A stretch of 37,875 nucleotides of DNA from Patescibacteria group bacterium (GCA_018609195.1 JAHCSE010000021.1:1-37875); one strand, 5' to 3'. Counted from the first letter of the stretch, positions 1 to 10,159 are shown. Program-made: numbers and translations. The notes: generated by a model from the sequence alone, not told the origin.

Positions 1-51
1 CTCGGGCTAAATGCTCCCAAAGCATTCGTGCTACCATTACACCACGCCCCG
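1..51 (-). tRNA. tRNA-Pro(UGG), 3' part cut by window start
   Basis: Reverse complement CGGGGCG-TG-GTGTAATGGTAGCAC-G-AATGC-TTTGGGA-GCATT; anticodon loop TTTGGGA gives TGG. Confidence 0.9.
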
Positions 52-138
52 CCTAATTTTTATATCATTTTATTTTCTCTAAGTCAAAATTTTTCAGGAT
101 TATTTTATTGTTTTCTTTTCGCATGTTATAATAAATTT

Positions 139-1086
139 GTGGCTATCGAAAAAATTCTTGAACAGTTCAATCTTCTTGCTCAATCGCGCAAATACGGAGT
201 TTCTCTCTGGCAATACCCTCAATTTCTATTTTTAATAATGGGGATAATTACTATTGCCGCTATCTTAACTGCCTATGCCATTGGCGTTCAATATATTGCC
301 GAGCCCGAAATTGTAGTCTTAATTGTTCTTATTCTTTCAGCAATTCTCTTAATGATTACCTTTACCATTACCCAAAGTTTTGAAAAATTAATTGAAGCTA
401 ATCGCATAAAATCAGAATTTGTTAGTATCGTTTCCCACCAGTTAAGATCTCCCCTTTCTAATTTGAGATGGGCCCTTGAATTGTTAATGTCAGGAAGATT
501 AGGGGAAATTGAAGCATCTCAGCTCGATTATTTCAGAATTTTGAAAGACAACAGTGCTCGAATGGGAGAGTTAGTTAAAGATCTCTTAATTGTTTCCAGA
601 ATTGAACAAGGAAGGCTCCCTTTAAAGAAATCAGAATTTTTTTTAACTGATTTAATAAAAGATGTAATTTCAGAATTTACCCCTTTTGCGAGAGCTTTTA
701 ATGTTGAAATAAGCCTTGAGACGATCGATAACTTACCAAAAATATTTGCCGATTCCTCTCAGTTGAAATTAACTATTGAGAATTTTTTAGATAATGCTAT
801 CCGCTATATTAAAGAAAAAGGGAAAGTTGAAATTAAACTCAAAAGAAAAGATAATTCTCTCTATTTTAAAGTTAAAGATAATGGAGTGGGTATTCCTAAA
901 GAGGATCAAAAATATATTTTCCAGAAATTTTTCCGTTCCTCAAATGTATTAAGATACCAAACCCAAGGGACAGGCCTCGGTCTCTATATTGCCAAGTCTA
1001 TTATTGAAAAGTCAGGTGGAAAAATAGGTTTTCAATCTGAAGAAAAGAAAGGCACTACCTTTTGGTTTACTATACCAATAAAATAA
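139..1086 (+). CDS. Membrane sensor histidine kinase (HisKA + HATPase)
   Basis: Two TM segments, H-box FVSIVSHQLRSPLSNLRW, N/G boxes DNAIRYI, DNGVGIP, GTGLGLYIAK. Listed ORF start (28) lies in tRNA-Pro; GTG at 139, 6 nt after TATAAT, is more likely. Confidence 0.85.
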   Translation: MAIEKILEQFNLLAQSRKYGVSLWQYPQFLFLIMGIITIAAILTAYAIGVQYIAEPEIVVLIVLILSAILLMITFTITQSFEKLIEANRIKSEFVSIVSHQLRSPLSNLRWALELLMSGRLGEIEASQLDYFRILKDNSARMGELVKDLLIVSRIEQGRLPLKKSEFFLTDLIKDVISEFTPFARAFNVEISLETIDNLPKIFADSSQLKLTIENFLDNAIRYIKEKGKVEIKLKRKDNSLYFKVKDNGVGIPKEDQKYIFQKFFRSSNVLRYQTQGTGLGLYIAKSIIEKSGGKIGFQSEEKKGTTFWFTIPIK

Positions 1087-1166
1087 AATATTAATGGGTA
1101 AATGGCTCAATGGTTAAAATTTCCATCTGGTTATAAATTAACAATTAGTCATGAAACCATGAAACC

Positions 1167-1535
1167 ATGAAACGTATTTTATTTATCGAAGATGAGTCAG
1201 CTCTTCAAAAAACTTTTGGAGAAATCTTAAAACAGGAAGGGTATGAAATGACCTCTGCCTTAGATGGGGAGACTGGTTTGAGATTAGCCAAAACACAGAA
1301 GCCTGATTTGATTTTACTCGACCTTATCTTGCCGAAAGTTCATGGCTTTGAAGTCTTGAAAAAATTAAAAGAAGATCCGGAGACAAAAGAAATTCCCGTT
1401 ATGGTCTTAACCAATCTGGAGGGAGTAGAGGATGTTGGAAAAGCTATGGAATTAGGAGCAACTACCTATTTGGTCAAAGAAAATTATAGCTTAGAGGAAA
1501 TAGTGGGAAAAATAAAAAAAGCCCTTGGTGAATAA
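1167..1535 (+). CDS. Response regulator, single receiver domain (CheY-like)
   Basis: KRILFIEDESALQKTF, phosphoacceptor LILLDLILPKVHGFEVL, conserved VLTN and K. Confidence 0.9.
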   Translation: MKRILFIEDESALQKTFGEILKQEGYEMTSALDGETGLRLAKTQKPDLILLDLILPKVHGFEVLKKLKEDPETKEIPVMVLTNLEGVEDVGKAMELGATTYLVKENYSLEEIVGKIKKALGE

Positions 1536-1630
1536 AACATTTTAGCCTTTAAACATCTAAACATTTAAGCATGCGGTTTTTAAATAGCTGAATGTTAAAA
1601 TGTTTATATGCTCATATGTTTAAATGATCC

Positions 1631-3379
1631 ATGAGAGTTGAACCTCACCAATTTAAAGCTTTTCTCTTAGATGCAAGATTAGTTACTGAGAAACAGTTTG
1701 ATAAAGCTCAAAAAAGAGCTGAAAAAACTGGCCAAAAAGTTGGCGATGTTTTGGTTTCTGAAGGTTTCATCACTCAAGGACAATTAATTAAACTGGAAGC
1801 TTATATTTTAGGCATTCCCTTTGTTAATTTGGAAAAAGAAATTATTCCTCCAGAGGTTTTAAAGATAATTCCAGAACCTATTGCTCGTTCTCATAATATT
1901 GTTGCTTTCAGAAAAAAAGGGCAAAATCTAGAAGTGGCTATGTTAGATCCAGAAGATCTCAGAACTATTGAGTTTATCAAAAAGACAGCTAACCTAAAAA
2001 TTTTGCCGAGATTGACTACTCCAAAAAGTATTAAAAATGTTTTAAATCAGTATCAGAAAACCCTGGAGGCTGAATTTGGAGAAATTATTAAAAAAGAAGT
2101 TAAAGGTATTAAACCAATCAAGGAAGAAGAGATGGTTGAAGAAAAGGCTGAGCTTCAAAAAGTAGCTGAAGAATTACCGGTCATTCGAATTGTTGATACT
2201 CTTTTAAAACATGCTATTTTACAAAGGGCTTCTGATATCCATATTGAACCTGGTGAAAAAGAGATTATGGTCCGTTATCGAATAGATGGGATCTTAAGAG
2301 AGGCAATGTTGTTGCCAAAATTAGTTCAATCAGGAATTGTGGCCAGGATAAAAGTTCTTTCTAACTTAAAACTTGATGAACATAGACTTCCCCAAGATGG
2401 TAGGTTTAAAGTGGAGACTGAGGATTATAAATATTCTATTCGAGTGTCAATTTTGCCAATTTTTAATGGAGAAAAAATTGTCATGAGATTATTGGCAGAA
2501 ACTGCAAAAGCCTATACGTTGGAAGAGTTGGGATTGCGAGGGGAGGCTTTAGAAAAAGTCCAGGATAGTTTAAGGAAACCAGTGGGCATGGTTTTAGTCA
2601 CTGGCCCTACCGGTTGCGGAAAGACCACCACTTTATATGCAATGCTTGAGATTTTAAATAATCCTGCAATAAATATTTCTACTGTCGAAGATCCAATTGA
2701 ATATCGAATGCCAAACATCAACCAAACTCAAGTTAATCCAAAAATTGGCCTAACTTTCGCCTCAGGTCTACGGGCTTTGGTTAGGCAAGATCCTGATATT
2801 TTAATGGTTGGAGAGATAAGAGACAAAGAAACTGCTTCTTTAGCCATCAATGCTGCTTTAACTGGTCATTTAGTTTTGTCCACTCTGCATACCAATACGG
2901 CAGCCGGTACCATCCCCAGATTAATTGAAATGGGAGCTGAACCCTTTTTGATTTCCTCTACTTTAAATTTGATTTTGGCGCAGAGACTGGTCAGAAAATT
3001 ATGTCCAGGAAAAGAAAAATATACTTTAAAAGAATCAGAGCTAAATATTCTTAAGAAAAATTGTGATGTAGATAAAATTTTTAAAATTTTTAAAACTGAG
3101 CGATTAATTAGACCAAAAGCGAGCTGGAAAAATATCGAATTTTGTCGACCAAAACCTTCTAAAGAATGTCCAGATGGTTATAGTGGCAGAATCGGGATTT
3201 TTGAGACTTTACCTGTAACTGAGACAATTAAAGAGTTGGTTGTTAAACGGGTAAGCGCTGACCAAATTGAAGATCAGGCCAAAAAAGAAGGGATGAGGAC
3301 TATGGTTGAAGATGGTTTTTTGAAGGCAATTCAAGGGATAACTTCAATTGAGGAGGTACTGAGAGTAATTATTGAATAA
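1631..3379 (+). CDS. pilB: Type IV pilus assembly / type II secretion ATPase (PilB/GspE family)
   Basis: N-terminal MshEN-type domain, Walker A GPTGCGKTTTLYAML, Walker B DPDILMVGEIRD, GHLVLSTLHTN. Confidence 0.95.
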   Translation: MRVEPHQFKAFLLDARLVTEKQFDKAQKRAEKTGQKVGDVLVSEGFITQGQLIKLEAYILGIPFVNLEKEIIPPEVLKIIPEPIARSHNIVAFRKKGQNLEVAMLDPEDLRTIEFIKKTANLKILPRLTTPKSIKNVLNQYQKTLEAEFGEIIKKEVKGIKPIKEEEMVEEKAELQKVAEELPVIRIVDTLLKHAILQRASDIHIEPGEKEIMVRYRIDGILREAMLLPKLVQSGIVARIKVLSNLKLDEHRLPQDGRFKVETEDYKYSIRVSILPIFNGEKIVMRLLAETAKAYTLEELGLRGEALEKVQDSLRKPVGMVLVTGPTGCGKTTTLYAMLEILNNPAINISTVEDPIEYRMPNINQTQVNPKIGLTFASGLRALVRQDPDILMVGEIRDKETASLAINAALTGHLVLSTLHTNTAAGTIPRLIEMGAEPFLISSTLNLILAQRLVRKLCPGKEKYTLKESELNILKKNCDVDKIFKIFKTERLIRPKASWKNIEFCRPKPSKECPDGYSGRIGIFETLPVTETIKELVVKRVSADQIEDQAKKEGMRTMVEDGFLKAIQGITSIEEVLRVIIE

Positions 3380-3459
3380 AAAACTGTTACATTGTTAAAC
3401 TGTTACATTGTTAAACTGAATTTCAATGTAGCAATGGAGCAATGTAATAATTAAGCAAT

Positions 3460-4683
3460 ATTCCAAAATTTTTCTATACTGCCAAATCTTTCAAAGGAGA
3501 GGAAAAATCTGGCACTCTGGAGGTTAAAAATAAATCGGAGCTAGCCAGAATTTTACATCAGCAGGGCCTGGTTTTAATTTCAGCTAATGTTGGAGAAGAG
3601 GAAATTAAAAAAAGAAAATTCGAGATCTCTTTACCTTCCTTTAGAGGAGTTTCTTTAATTGAGAAAATGATGTTTACCAGAAATCTTCAGGTAATGATTT
3701 CAGCAGGCGTTCCCCTTCCGAGAAGTTTAAACATCCTGGCTACCCAAGCTAAAAATAAAAAATTTAAGAAGGCTCTCCTTGCGGTTATAGAAGAAGTTAT
3801 GAAAGGGAAAGGTTTTTCTGAAAGCCTCAAGGAATATCCTGAGATATTTCCTGAGCTGTTTGTCAGTATGATTAAGGTTGGAGAGGAAGCAGGAACTTTA
3901 GAAGAGGTTTTAAAAAATTTAACCTACCAGATGGAAAGAGAACATGATTTGAGATCAAAAATAATGGGGGCGATGATTTATCCTGCAGTGATTATCACTG
4001 CTATGGTAGGTATTGGAGCCTTGATGTTGATTATGGTTGTCCCCAGATTAGCTGAAACTTTTTCAGAATTAGAAATTCCTCTTCCAGTCACTACCCAGTT
4101 TGTCATTGGACTTGGGAATTTTCTAGCTACGAAATGGTTCCTCTTACCTTTCATAATCTTTCCCTTATTTTTTCTTTTGAGGATGATTTTAAGGACGAAA
4201 AGAGGAAAAAGAATTTTTGATGGAATTTTATTACGCCTCCCCGTTATTTCTCCCATTGTAAAAAAAACTAATTCAGCTCAGACTGTTAGAACTTTGAGTT
4301 CCTTAATTACCTCTGGTGTTCCTATTGTCCAGGCCTTGAAAATTATTTCTGGAGCTTTAGGGAATGTTTACTTTCAAGAGGCCATGGGGAAAGCTATGGA
4401 AGAAGTTAGAAAAGGAAGGAAGCTTTCTGAAGCTTTAAAACCTTATCAAAATCTTTATCCCTCATTAGTTCTGCAAATGATTGAAGTTGGAGAGGAAACT
4501 GGTCAGACTTCGGATATTTTGGCAAAATTAGCTGATTTTTTTGAAGAAGAGGTAACTTCAGCTACTAAAAATTTATCCGCTTTAGTTGAACCTCTTTTAA
4601 TGCTCTTAATTGGGGCTGCAGTAGGCTTTTTTGCCATCTCTATGATTCAGCCGATGTATTCGATGCTTGGAGCGATAAAATAA
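3460..4683 (+). CDS. pilC: Type IV pilus inner-membrane platform protein PilC/GspF; non-canonical start proposed (ATT 3460)
   Basis: Listed ORF (3667-4683) lacks the N-terminus; the frame is open from 3451 and encodes IPKFFYTAKSFKGEEKSGTLEVKNKSELARILHQQGLVLISA, typical of PilC/GspF, but has no ATG/GTG/TTG before 3667. Confidence 0.85.
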   Translation: MPKFFYTAKSFKGEEKSGTLEVKNKSELARILHQQGLVLISANVGEEEIKKRKFEISLPSFRGVSLIEKMMFTRNLQVMISAGVPLPRSLNILATQAKNKKFKKALLAVIEEVMKGKGFSESLKEYPEIFPELFVSMIKVGEEAGTLEEVLKNLTYQMEREHDLRSKIMGAMIYPAVIITAMVGIGALMLIMVVPRLAETFSELEIPLPVTTQFVIGLGNFLATKWFLLPFIIFPLFFLLRMILRTKRGKRIFDGILLRLPVISPIVKKTNSAQTVRTLSSLITSGVPIVQALKIISGALGNVYFQEAMGKAMEEVRKGRKLSEALKPYQNLYPSLVLQMIEVGEETGQTSDILAKLADFFEEEVTSATKNLSALVEPLLMLLIGAAVGFFAISMIQPMYSMLGAIK

Positions 4684-4684
4684 A

Positions 4685-5560
4685 ATGAGAGGTTTTACCT
4701 TAGTTGAAATACTGGTTATCATCGGGATAATGGTTATTCTGGTGGCTTTTGCCATTCCTTCCTATCGTTTTTTTCAAAGAGAATCGGATTTAAATAATTC
4801 AGCTGAAGAAATCATTAATACTTTGAGATTGGCCCAGAGCAAAACCTTAGCTTCAGAGGGAGCCAGTCAATACGGGGTTTATTTTGATCAAACTATTTCC
4901 CCTCATCAATACACCTTATTTAAGGGGACTGGTTATACTTTGAGAGATAGTTCATTTGACGAGATTCATAAATTACCAGAGTCCATTGAAATCTTCGCAA
5001 TAAATTTAAACGGAGGAGGATCAGAAGTAATTTTTGATCGAATTTTGGGAACAACTTCCCACTTCGGATCTCTATCTATAAGGTTGAAAAATGATCCAGG
5101 AAAAACAAAAAATATATATATTGAAAACTCTGGGCAGGTGGATTTACTCCCCTCTTCAGCTCCATCTGATACAGAGAGAATAAAGGATTCCCGCCATGTT
5201 CATTTTACGTATAATCAAGATGCCGCAACAGCGATCACCTTACATTTAATATTCTCTGATTATCCTGCTGATAATTTTGATATTGATTTTCAGTTTTATT
5301 TAAATCCTGGAAAGACAAAATTTTACTGGGAGGGGAGTGTTTTAGCAGGTCCCGCCGGGAGCAAGACTGAACAGAAACTAATAATTCAGACCCATTCCCT
5401 AGGTATTACTTCGGCTCAATTTTCTATTCATCGGGATAGAAGATATAATGATAAAGCCCTAGAAATTACTCTCGATGATCAAAATTTAATCGATTATACT
5501 GCCAATGGTGATACCACCCAAGGTTCTTCAATCCATGTTACAGGACCTCAGTGGCAATAA
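4685..5560 (+). CDS. Prepilin-type N-terminal methylation protein (GspH/pseudopilin-like)
   Basis: MRGFTLVEILVIIGIMVILVAFAIPSYRFFQRE. Confidence 0.85.
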   Translation: MRGFTLVEILVIIGIMVILVAFAIPSYRFFQRESDLNNSAEEIINTLRLAQSKTLASEGASQYGVYFDQTISPHQYTLFKGTGYTLRDSSFDEIHKLPESIEIFAINLNGGGSEVIFDRILGTTSHFGSLSIRLKNDPGKTKNIYIENSGQVDLLPSSAPSDTERIKDSRHVHFTYNQDAATAITLHLIFSDYPADNFDIDFQFYLNPGKTKFYWEGSVLAGPAGSKTEQKLIIQTHSLGITSAQFSIHRDRRYNDKALEITLDDQNLIDYTANGDTTQGSSIHVTGPQWQ

Positions 5561-6053
5561 AATACAACAACAATGGATCCCTTTCTCAGGAAAGGGGGTT
5601 TCTATAATTGAAATTTTAGTAGTGATTTTTATTTTGGTTATTGCCTTTGTTAGTATTTTGGGTTTGCTCACTTTTTCTTTAAGAATTTCTACCTTACTGA
5701 GAGAGAATACTCAAGCTATAAATTTGGCTCAAGAGACCGTTGAGGCTGTTCGCAATTTTCGAGATGGGACAAATTGGGATACTGATGGCTTGGGAATTTT
5801 AGCTACTGGAGTAGCTTATCATCCAGAAAAGACAACAGATTCCCCTCCTAAATGGGAACTTCTTTTAGGAGAAGAGGCGATTGGAGGGTTTTCCCGAGAG
5901 GTTGTTTTCGAAGAAGTTTTTCGAGATGGAAATGATAATATTGTTGGAACAGGGGGAATCCTGGATCCAGAGACAAAAAAAGCTACAGTCACTGTTTCCT
6001 GGAGAGATAGAGAAGTGAAAATTATCACCTATTTTACCAACTGGCAACAATGA
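5505..6053 (+). CDS. Prepilin-like protein (GspI/PilV-like)
   Basis: GKGVSIIEILVVIFILVIAFVSILGLLTFSLR; overlaps preceding ORF, an internal ATG may be the true start. Confidence 0.75.
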   Translation: MVIPPKVLQSMLQDLSGNKIQQQWIPFSGKGVSIIEILVVIFILVIAFVSILGLLTFSLRISTLLRENTQAINLAQETVEAVRNFRDGTNWDTDGLGILATGVAYHPEKTTDSPPKWELLLGEEAIGGFSREVVFEEVFRDGNDNIVGTGGILDPETKKATVTVSWRDREVKIITYFTNWQQ

Positions 6054-6580
6054 TTAACGATCAACAGAAAGGTTTTACCTTATTGGAAGTTTTAATTTAC
6101 ATTGGAGTTTTAGGTATTATTGTTGTAGCTGTTTCTTCTTATTTCCTTTGGTCAATTCAGACCAGTACGAAGATTAAAGTAATAGGAGAGGCTTTAGATA
6201 ATACCCGAAGGGCAATGGAAATTATGGTTTATGAGGTTAGAGAGGCAGAAAGCATTTATACTGAAACTTCTATTTTTAATTCCCATCCCGGCCAAATTTC
6301 TTTGGAGACACAAAAATATCTCCCTCCTGACGAAAATAAAACTTACATTGATTTTTATCTTTCAGAAGGCAAACTTTGTCTCAAAAAAGAATCTCAAGAC
6401 CCAATTTGTCTGACTTCAGAACGAGTTGAAGTAAAAAATTTAGTTTTTAGCCAGATTATTTCTGGCAACACCCCTTCAATTCAAATTGATTTGAGAGTTG
6501 ATTATAAAAATCCAACCGGCCGATCAGAATATCAGGCCCAAGTTAATTTAAGAAATGTCGCCTCGCTTCGGTCATATTAA
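6050..6580 (+). CDS. Prepilin-like protein (GspJ/PilW-like)
   Basis: KGFTLLEVLIYIGVLGIIVVAVSSYFLW, ATGA overlap with upstream gene. Confidence 0.8.
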   Translation: MINDQQKGFTLLEVLIYIGVLGIIVVAVSSYFLWSIQTSTKIKVIGEALDNTRRAMEIMVYEVREAESIYTETSIFNSHPGQISLETQKYLPPDENKTYIDFYLSEGKLCLKKESQDPICLTSERVEVKNLVFSQIISGNTPSIQIDLRVDYKNPTGRSEYQAQVNLRNVASLRSY

Positions 6581-6598
6581 AAATCTCACAATATAACA

Positions 6599-7840
6599 AT
6601 GAAACCATTAATTTTTCAAAAAGGTTTTGCAGCTCTATTTCTGGCCATTTTGATTTTGGCTGTGATTTTTGCTCTGGGAATTAGTATTACTATTTTGACT
6701 TTGGGCCAGCAAAGAAGGGCCAGAAATATATCTCTATCTTCTCAAACTTTTTATGTAGCAGAGGCAGGGGTTGAAGATGCTTTGTTGAGGCTTTCTCAAA
6801 ACAAGAATTGGCAAAGTCTTTATACCTTCTCAGTAGATCAGGGATCTGTGACGGTAGAGATATCGGATATTTTAGGAGGGTCAAGGACAATTACTTCAAC
6901 AGGTGATATTTTGAGTCGAATAAGAAAAGTTCAAACTGTCTATCAAATTTCAGCTGAAGAGGTCTCTTTTTTCTATGGGGCTCAAATAGGAGATGGAGGG
7001 ATACTGATGGACAATAAGAGCTCAATTTTAGGAAATGTCTTTTCCAATGGTTCAATTACTGCCCAAGATAATACGGAAATTACAGGAACAGTTTGGGTAG
7101 CTCAAACTGGAAATCAGATTGATGGAGCGAAAATAGGCCAAGATACCTATGTTGATATTTGCCAAAATTCTGAAATTTTGGGCACTTTAACCACAAGCTC
7201 TGATATTAACTGTACTGCCTCCAGTTTTTCTCCTCTTTCTGAAGAAATTGCTAAAAAAGATTTACCTATTTCTCAAGAACAAATTGATCAGTGGAAAACT
7301 GAGGCAGTCTCAGGCGGCGTTATTTCTGGCGATTATATTCTTCAGGGTCAGCAACAGGCCTCTCTCGGCCCAAGAAAAATTGAAGGAAGAATGGTTATTC
7401 AAGATAAAGCAAAGCTTTCTATTACTGGTACCATTTGGGTCACTGATGAGATTGTCATTCAAAATAATACTGAAGTTAGATTAGATTCCAATGCCTATGG
7501 TTCAAATAGCGGAGTGGTAATTTCTGATGGGAGAATTACTCTTCAAGATGATGCGATCTCTTTAGGTTCTGGACAGCCAGGGAGCTATCTTTTGCTCATT
7601 TCTACTGCTCTTGGAGCCCAGGCTATTATTATCAAAAATTTCTTCCAAGCAGACATTCTTTTTGCTCAAAATGGCTTTATTGTTGTTCAAGATTCAAGCA
7701 GGTTAAAGGAGATTTCAGGTTTTGGGATCCATCTGAAAAATAGTGTGAAAATTGAATATGAAGTAGGTCTTGAAGATGCCTCTTTCACGAGCGGACCAGG
7801 AGGAGGCTGGCAAGTAACAAGCTGGAAGGAAATAGAATAA
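6599..7840 (+). CDS. PilX-like pilus protein with long beta-helix/bactofilin-like repeat region
   Basis: KGFAALFLAILILAVIFALGISITILTLGQQRRARN...YVAEAGVEDALLRL, then repeats such as GDGGILMDNKSSILGNVFSNGSITAQDNTEITGTVWV. Confidence 0.7.
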   Translation: MKPLIFQKGFAALFLAILILAVIFALGISITILTLGQQRRARNISLSSQTFYVAEAGVEDALLRLSQNKNWQSLYTFSVDQGSVTVEISDILGGSRTITSTGDILSRIRKVQTVYQISAEEVSFFYGAQIGDGGILMDNKSSILGNVFSNGSITAQDNTEITGTVWVAQTGNQIDGAKIGQDTYVDICQNSEILGTLTTSSDINCTASSFSPLSEEIAKKDLPISQEQIDQWKTEAVSGGVISGDYILQGQQQASLGPRKIEGRMVIQDKAKLSITGTIWVTDEIVIQNNTEVRLDSNAYGSNSGVVISDGRITLQDDAISLGSGQPGSYLLLISTALGAQAIIIKNFFQADILFAQNGFIVVQDSSRLKEISGFGIHLKNSVKIEYEVGLEDASFTSGPGGGWQVTSWKEIE

Positions 7841-7944
7841 CCCTACGAATTACTAATCAGTACGAATATACGAATTTTTAGAAATATTTTTGGCCTTGGC
7901 CATTTTTTGTTTCAATAAGATTAGTGATATAATTAAATGAGAAA

Positions 7945-9072
7945 ATGCTAGATTTTTTCACTTTAAAACCAGAAGCATTTAGCCTGGATATTACTGATAC
8001 CTCTTTAAAAATTGTAAAATTAAAGAAAAAAAAGAAATTCTTAAGTTTGGCTTCTTTTAAAAAGACTGAAATCAAAGCAGGAATAATTAAAGGAGGGGAA
8101 ATTCAGGATGAGAAAGCTTTAACTGAAATTATTAAGGAATCTTTAGATAATGTTTCTGGACAAAAATTAAATACAGAATATGTGGTAGCTTCCTTGCCAG
8201 AAGAAAAATCTTTTTTGCAGGTAATTCAGATGCCAAAAATGAGCACTGAGGAATTAAAGGAGGCTGTTTATTTTGAGGCTGAAAATTACATCCCCTTACC
8301 AGTTGAGCAAGTGTATTTAGATTTTCAAATTATTCCTCCAGTGTATGATCATTTAGATCACCTCGATGTTTTAGTTGTAGCTTTGCCAAAAAAAGTTGTC
8401 GATCCTTATATTAACTCTTTGACAAAAGCCGATTTGAAGATTAAAGCTTTAGAAATCGAATCTTTGGCTATTGCTAGAGCTTTAGTGAAAAATGGGCTTT
8501 CACCCCATCCTCTTCTTTTAATTGATTTAGGAGAAAATCGGACCGGTTTTATGATCTTTTCTGGTTATTCTTTAAGGTTCGCTAGTATTTTACCTTTTTC
8601 TTCTAAACAATTTACCCAGGCAATATCTGAGACCTTAGGAGTTGATTTAAAAAAAGCTGAGGAATTGAAGTTAAAATATGGTTTAGCAGAGAAATATCAA
8701 ATAAAAATTAAAAAGGGCGAAATTAAAAAGGAGATAAAACAAGGGAAAATATTTGAGGCTCTAACGCCTCCTCTCACTGATTTAGCTAAGCAAATTAGAA
8801 AGTATTTTGACTATTATCAGACTCATGTTTTTCATGAGCACCTTCCTCCCGGTGGTAAAATTGTCGAGAAAGTGCTTCTTTGCGGGGGAGGGGCTAACCT
8901 CCGAGGAATTAGTCAATTCCTTTCTCTAAAATTAAAGATCAAAACTGAGCTATCTAATCCCTGGACAAATATTTTAAAAGAGCCCTTATCAGAGGTACCA
9001 GAGCTATCTTTTGGTAAATCTCTAGGTTTTACCGCTGCCTTAGGTCTGGCGTTAAGGGGAATAAAAGAATGA
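7945..9072 (+). CDS. pilM: Type IV pilus assembly protein PilM
   Basis: Actin-like fold motifs LDITDTSLKIVKLKKKKKF, PLLLIDLGENRTGFMIF, LCGGGANLRGI; followed by PilN and PilO. Confidence 0.9.
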   Translation: MLDFFTLKPEAFSLDITDTSLKIVKLKKKKKFLSLASFKKTEIKAGIIKGGEIQDEKALTEIIKESLDNVSGQKLNTEYVVASLPEEKSFLQVIQMPKMSTEELKEAVYFEAENYIPLPVEQVYLDFQIIPPVYDHLDHLDVLVVALPKKVVDPYINSLTKADLKIKALEIESLAIARALVKNGLSPHPLLLIDLGENRTGFMIFSGYSLRFASILPFSSKQFTQAISETLGVDLKKAEELKLKYGLAEKYQIKIKKGEIKKEIKQGKIFEALTPPLTDLAKQIRKYFDYYQTHVFHEHLPPGGKIVEKVLLCGGGANLRGISQFLSLKLKIKTELSNPWTNILKEPLSEVPELSFGKSLGFTAALGLALRGIKE

Positions 9073-9599
9073 TAAATTTATTACCATCACAATATAAAGA
9101 GAAGCTTTTATTAGAAGAGACAAGAAGGTTAGTTATCATTTTAGGGGTTTTGGTTTTTCTTTCTCTTTTTTCTTTGATTTTAATTTTGCTTTCTATTAAG
9201 ATTTACCTTTCTGGCCAGGTTCAAAACCTGCAGACTTTTTTAGAATTTGAGAGAGAAGAGTTTGAGGTTCAAGAAATTAAAGATTTACAAGATCGAGTTA
9301 AAATTTCAAATAAGAAACTTTCTCAACTAGATGCATTATATAGCCAAAAGATTAATTTAGCTGACATTTTTAATAAAACCATAAAAACGATCCCGCCGGG
9401 AATATATTTAACTAATCTTTCTTATCCAAGAGAAACTTCCCAAATTATTCTTTCTGGTTTCTCCCCCTCCCGGGATATTTTGTTTCAATTTAAAAAAAAT
9501 TTAGAAAAAGATTTTCAAAATGTTTATTTTCCACCGGAGAGCTGGGTTAAATCAACTGATATAGATTTTAGCGGAATAAGTTTTAAAATCAGTGAATAA
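9069..9599 (+). CDS. pilN: PilN-like protein
   Basis: MINLLPSQYKEKL, single TM, fimbrial assembly PilN-like domain; ATGA overlap with pilM. Confidence 0.8.
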   Translation: MINLLPSQYKEKLLLEETRRLVIILGVLVFLSLFSLILILLSIKIYLSGQVQNLQTFLEFEREEFEVQEIKDLQDRVKISNKKLSQLDALYSQKINLADIFNKTIKTIPPGIYLTNLSYPRETSQIILSGFSPSRDILFQFKKNLEKDFQNVYFPPESWVKSTDIDFSGISFKISE

Positions 9600-9632
9600 T
9601 TTGATATCCCAAATTGACTACCTTTTAAAGAC

Positions 9633-10154
9633 ATGAAAAAAATTTATCTCATAGGTGGAATTTTAGTCATAATAAATTTGATTTTAATAATTTTTGTAAT
9701 TTTCCCTCTGATCAACGGTATTAAAAAAAAATCAGAGGATTTGGTTTTCCAGAAAACTGAATTAATTTTACTTGAACAGAAGAAGGAAAATTTAGTAAAT
9801 CTTAAAAAAATTTATACTGCCCGTCAAACAGGTCTGGAAAAAATCGAAGCCGTTTTTGTTGATCCTGAAACCCCAATAGATTTCATTAGTTTTTTGGAAG
9901 AAACTGCCAAAACCTCTCAGGCCTCAATTAAAATTTCTTTGGCCTCTGAAACAAAAGAAGAAACTGATTTCGGCCCTGCTCTTTCTTTTAATATTTCTCT
10001 AGAGGGCCCTTTCCCTAATTTTTTGAAATTTTTAGAGAAATTGGAAAATAGTCTTTATTTAATTGAAATTTTGGATTTAAATATAAGAAGGTTAAATGGG
10101 GAAACTCCTGGCAGAATTTCTGTTACTTTCCCCATTAGAGTTATAACAAAATAA
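9633..10154 (+). CDS. pilO: PilO-like protein
   Basis: Single N-terminal TM, coiled coil, position after PilN, FLKFLEKLENSLYLIEILDLNI. Confidence 0.75.
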   Translation: MKKIYLIGGILVIINLILIIFVIFPLINGIKKKSEDLVFQKTELILLEQKKENLVNLKKIYTARQTGLEKIEAVFVDPETPIDFISFLEETAKTSQASIKISLASETKEETDFGPALSFNISLEGPFPNFLKFLEKLENSLYLIEILDLNIRRLNGETPGRISVTFPIRVITK

Positions 10155-10159
10155 ATGAT

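Noticed and set aside
28-138. N-terminal extension of the histidine kinase ORF
   Set aside because: Starts within tRNA-Pro and lies upstream of the -10 box; GTG 139 preferred.
3380-3459. CRISPR-like or VNTR locus before pilC
   Set aside because: Only two copies of a 16-bp unit plus related words; treated as part of the word-repeat spacers.
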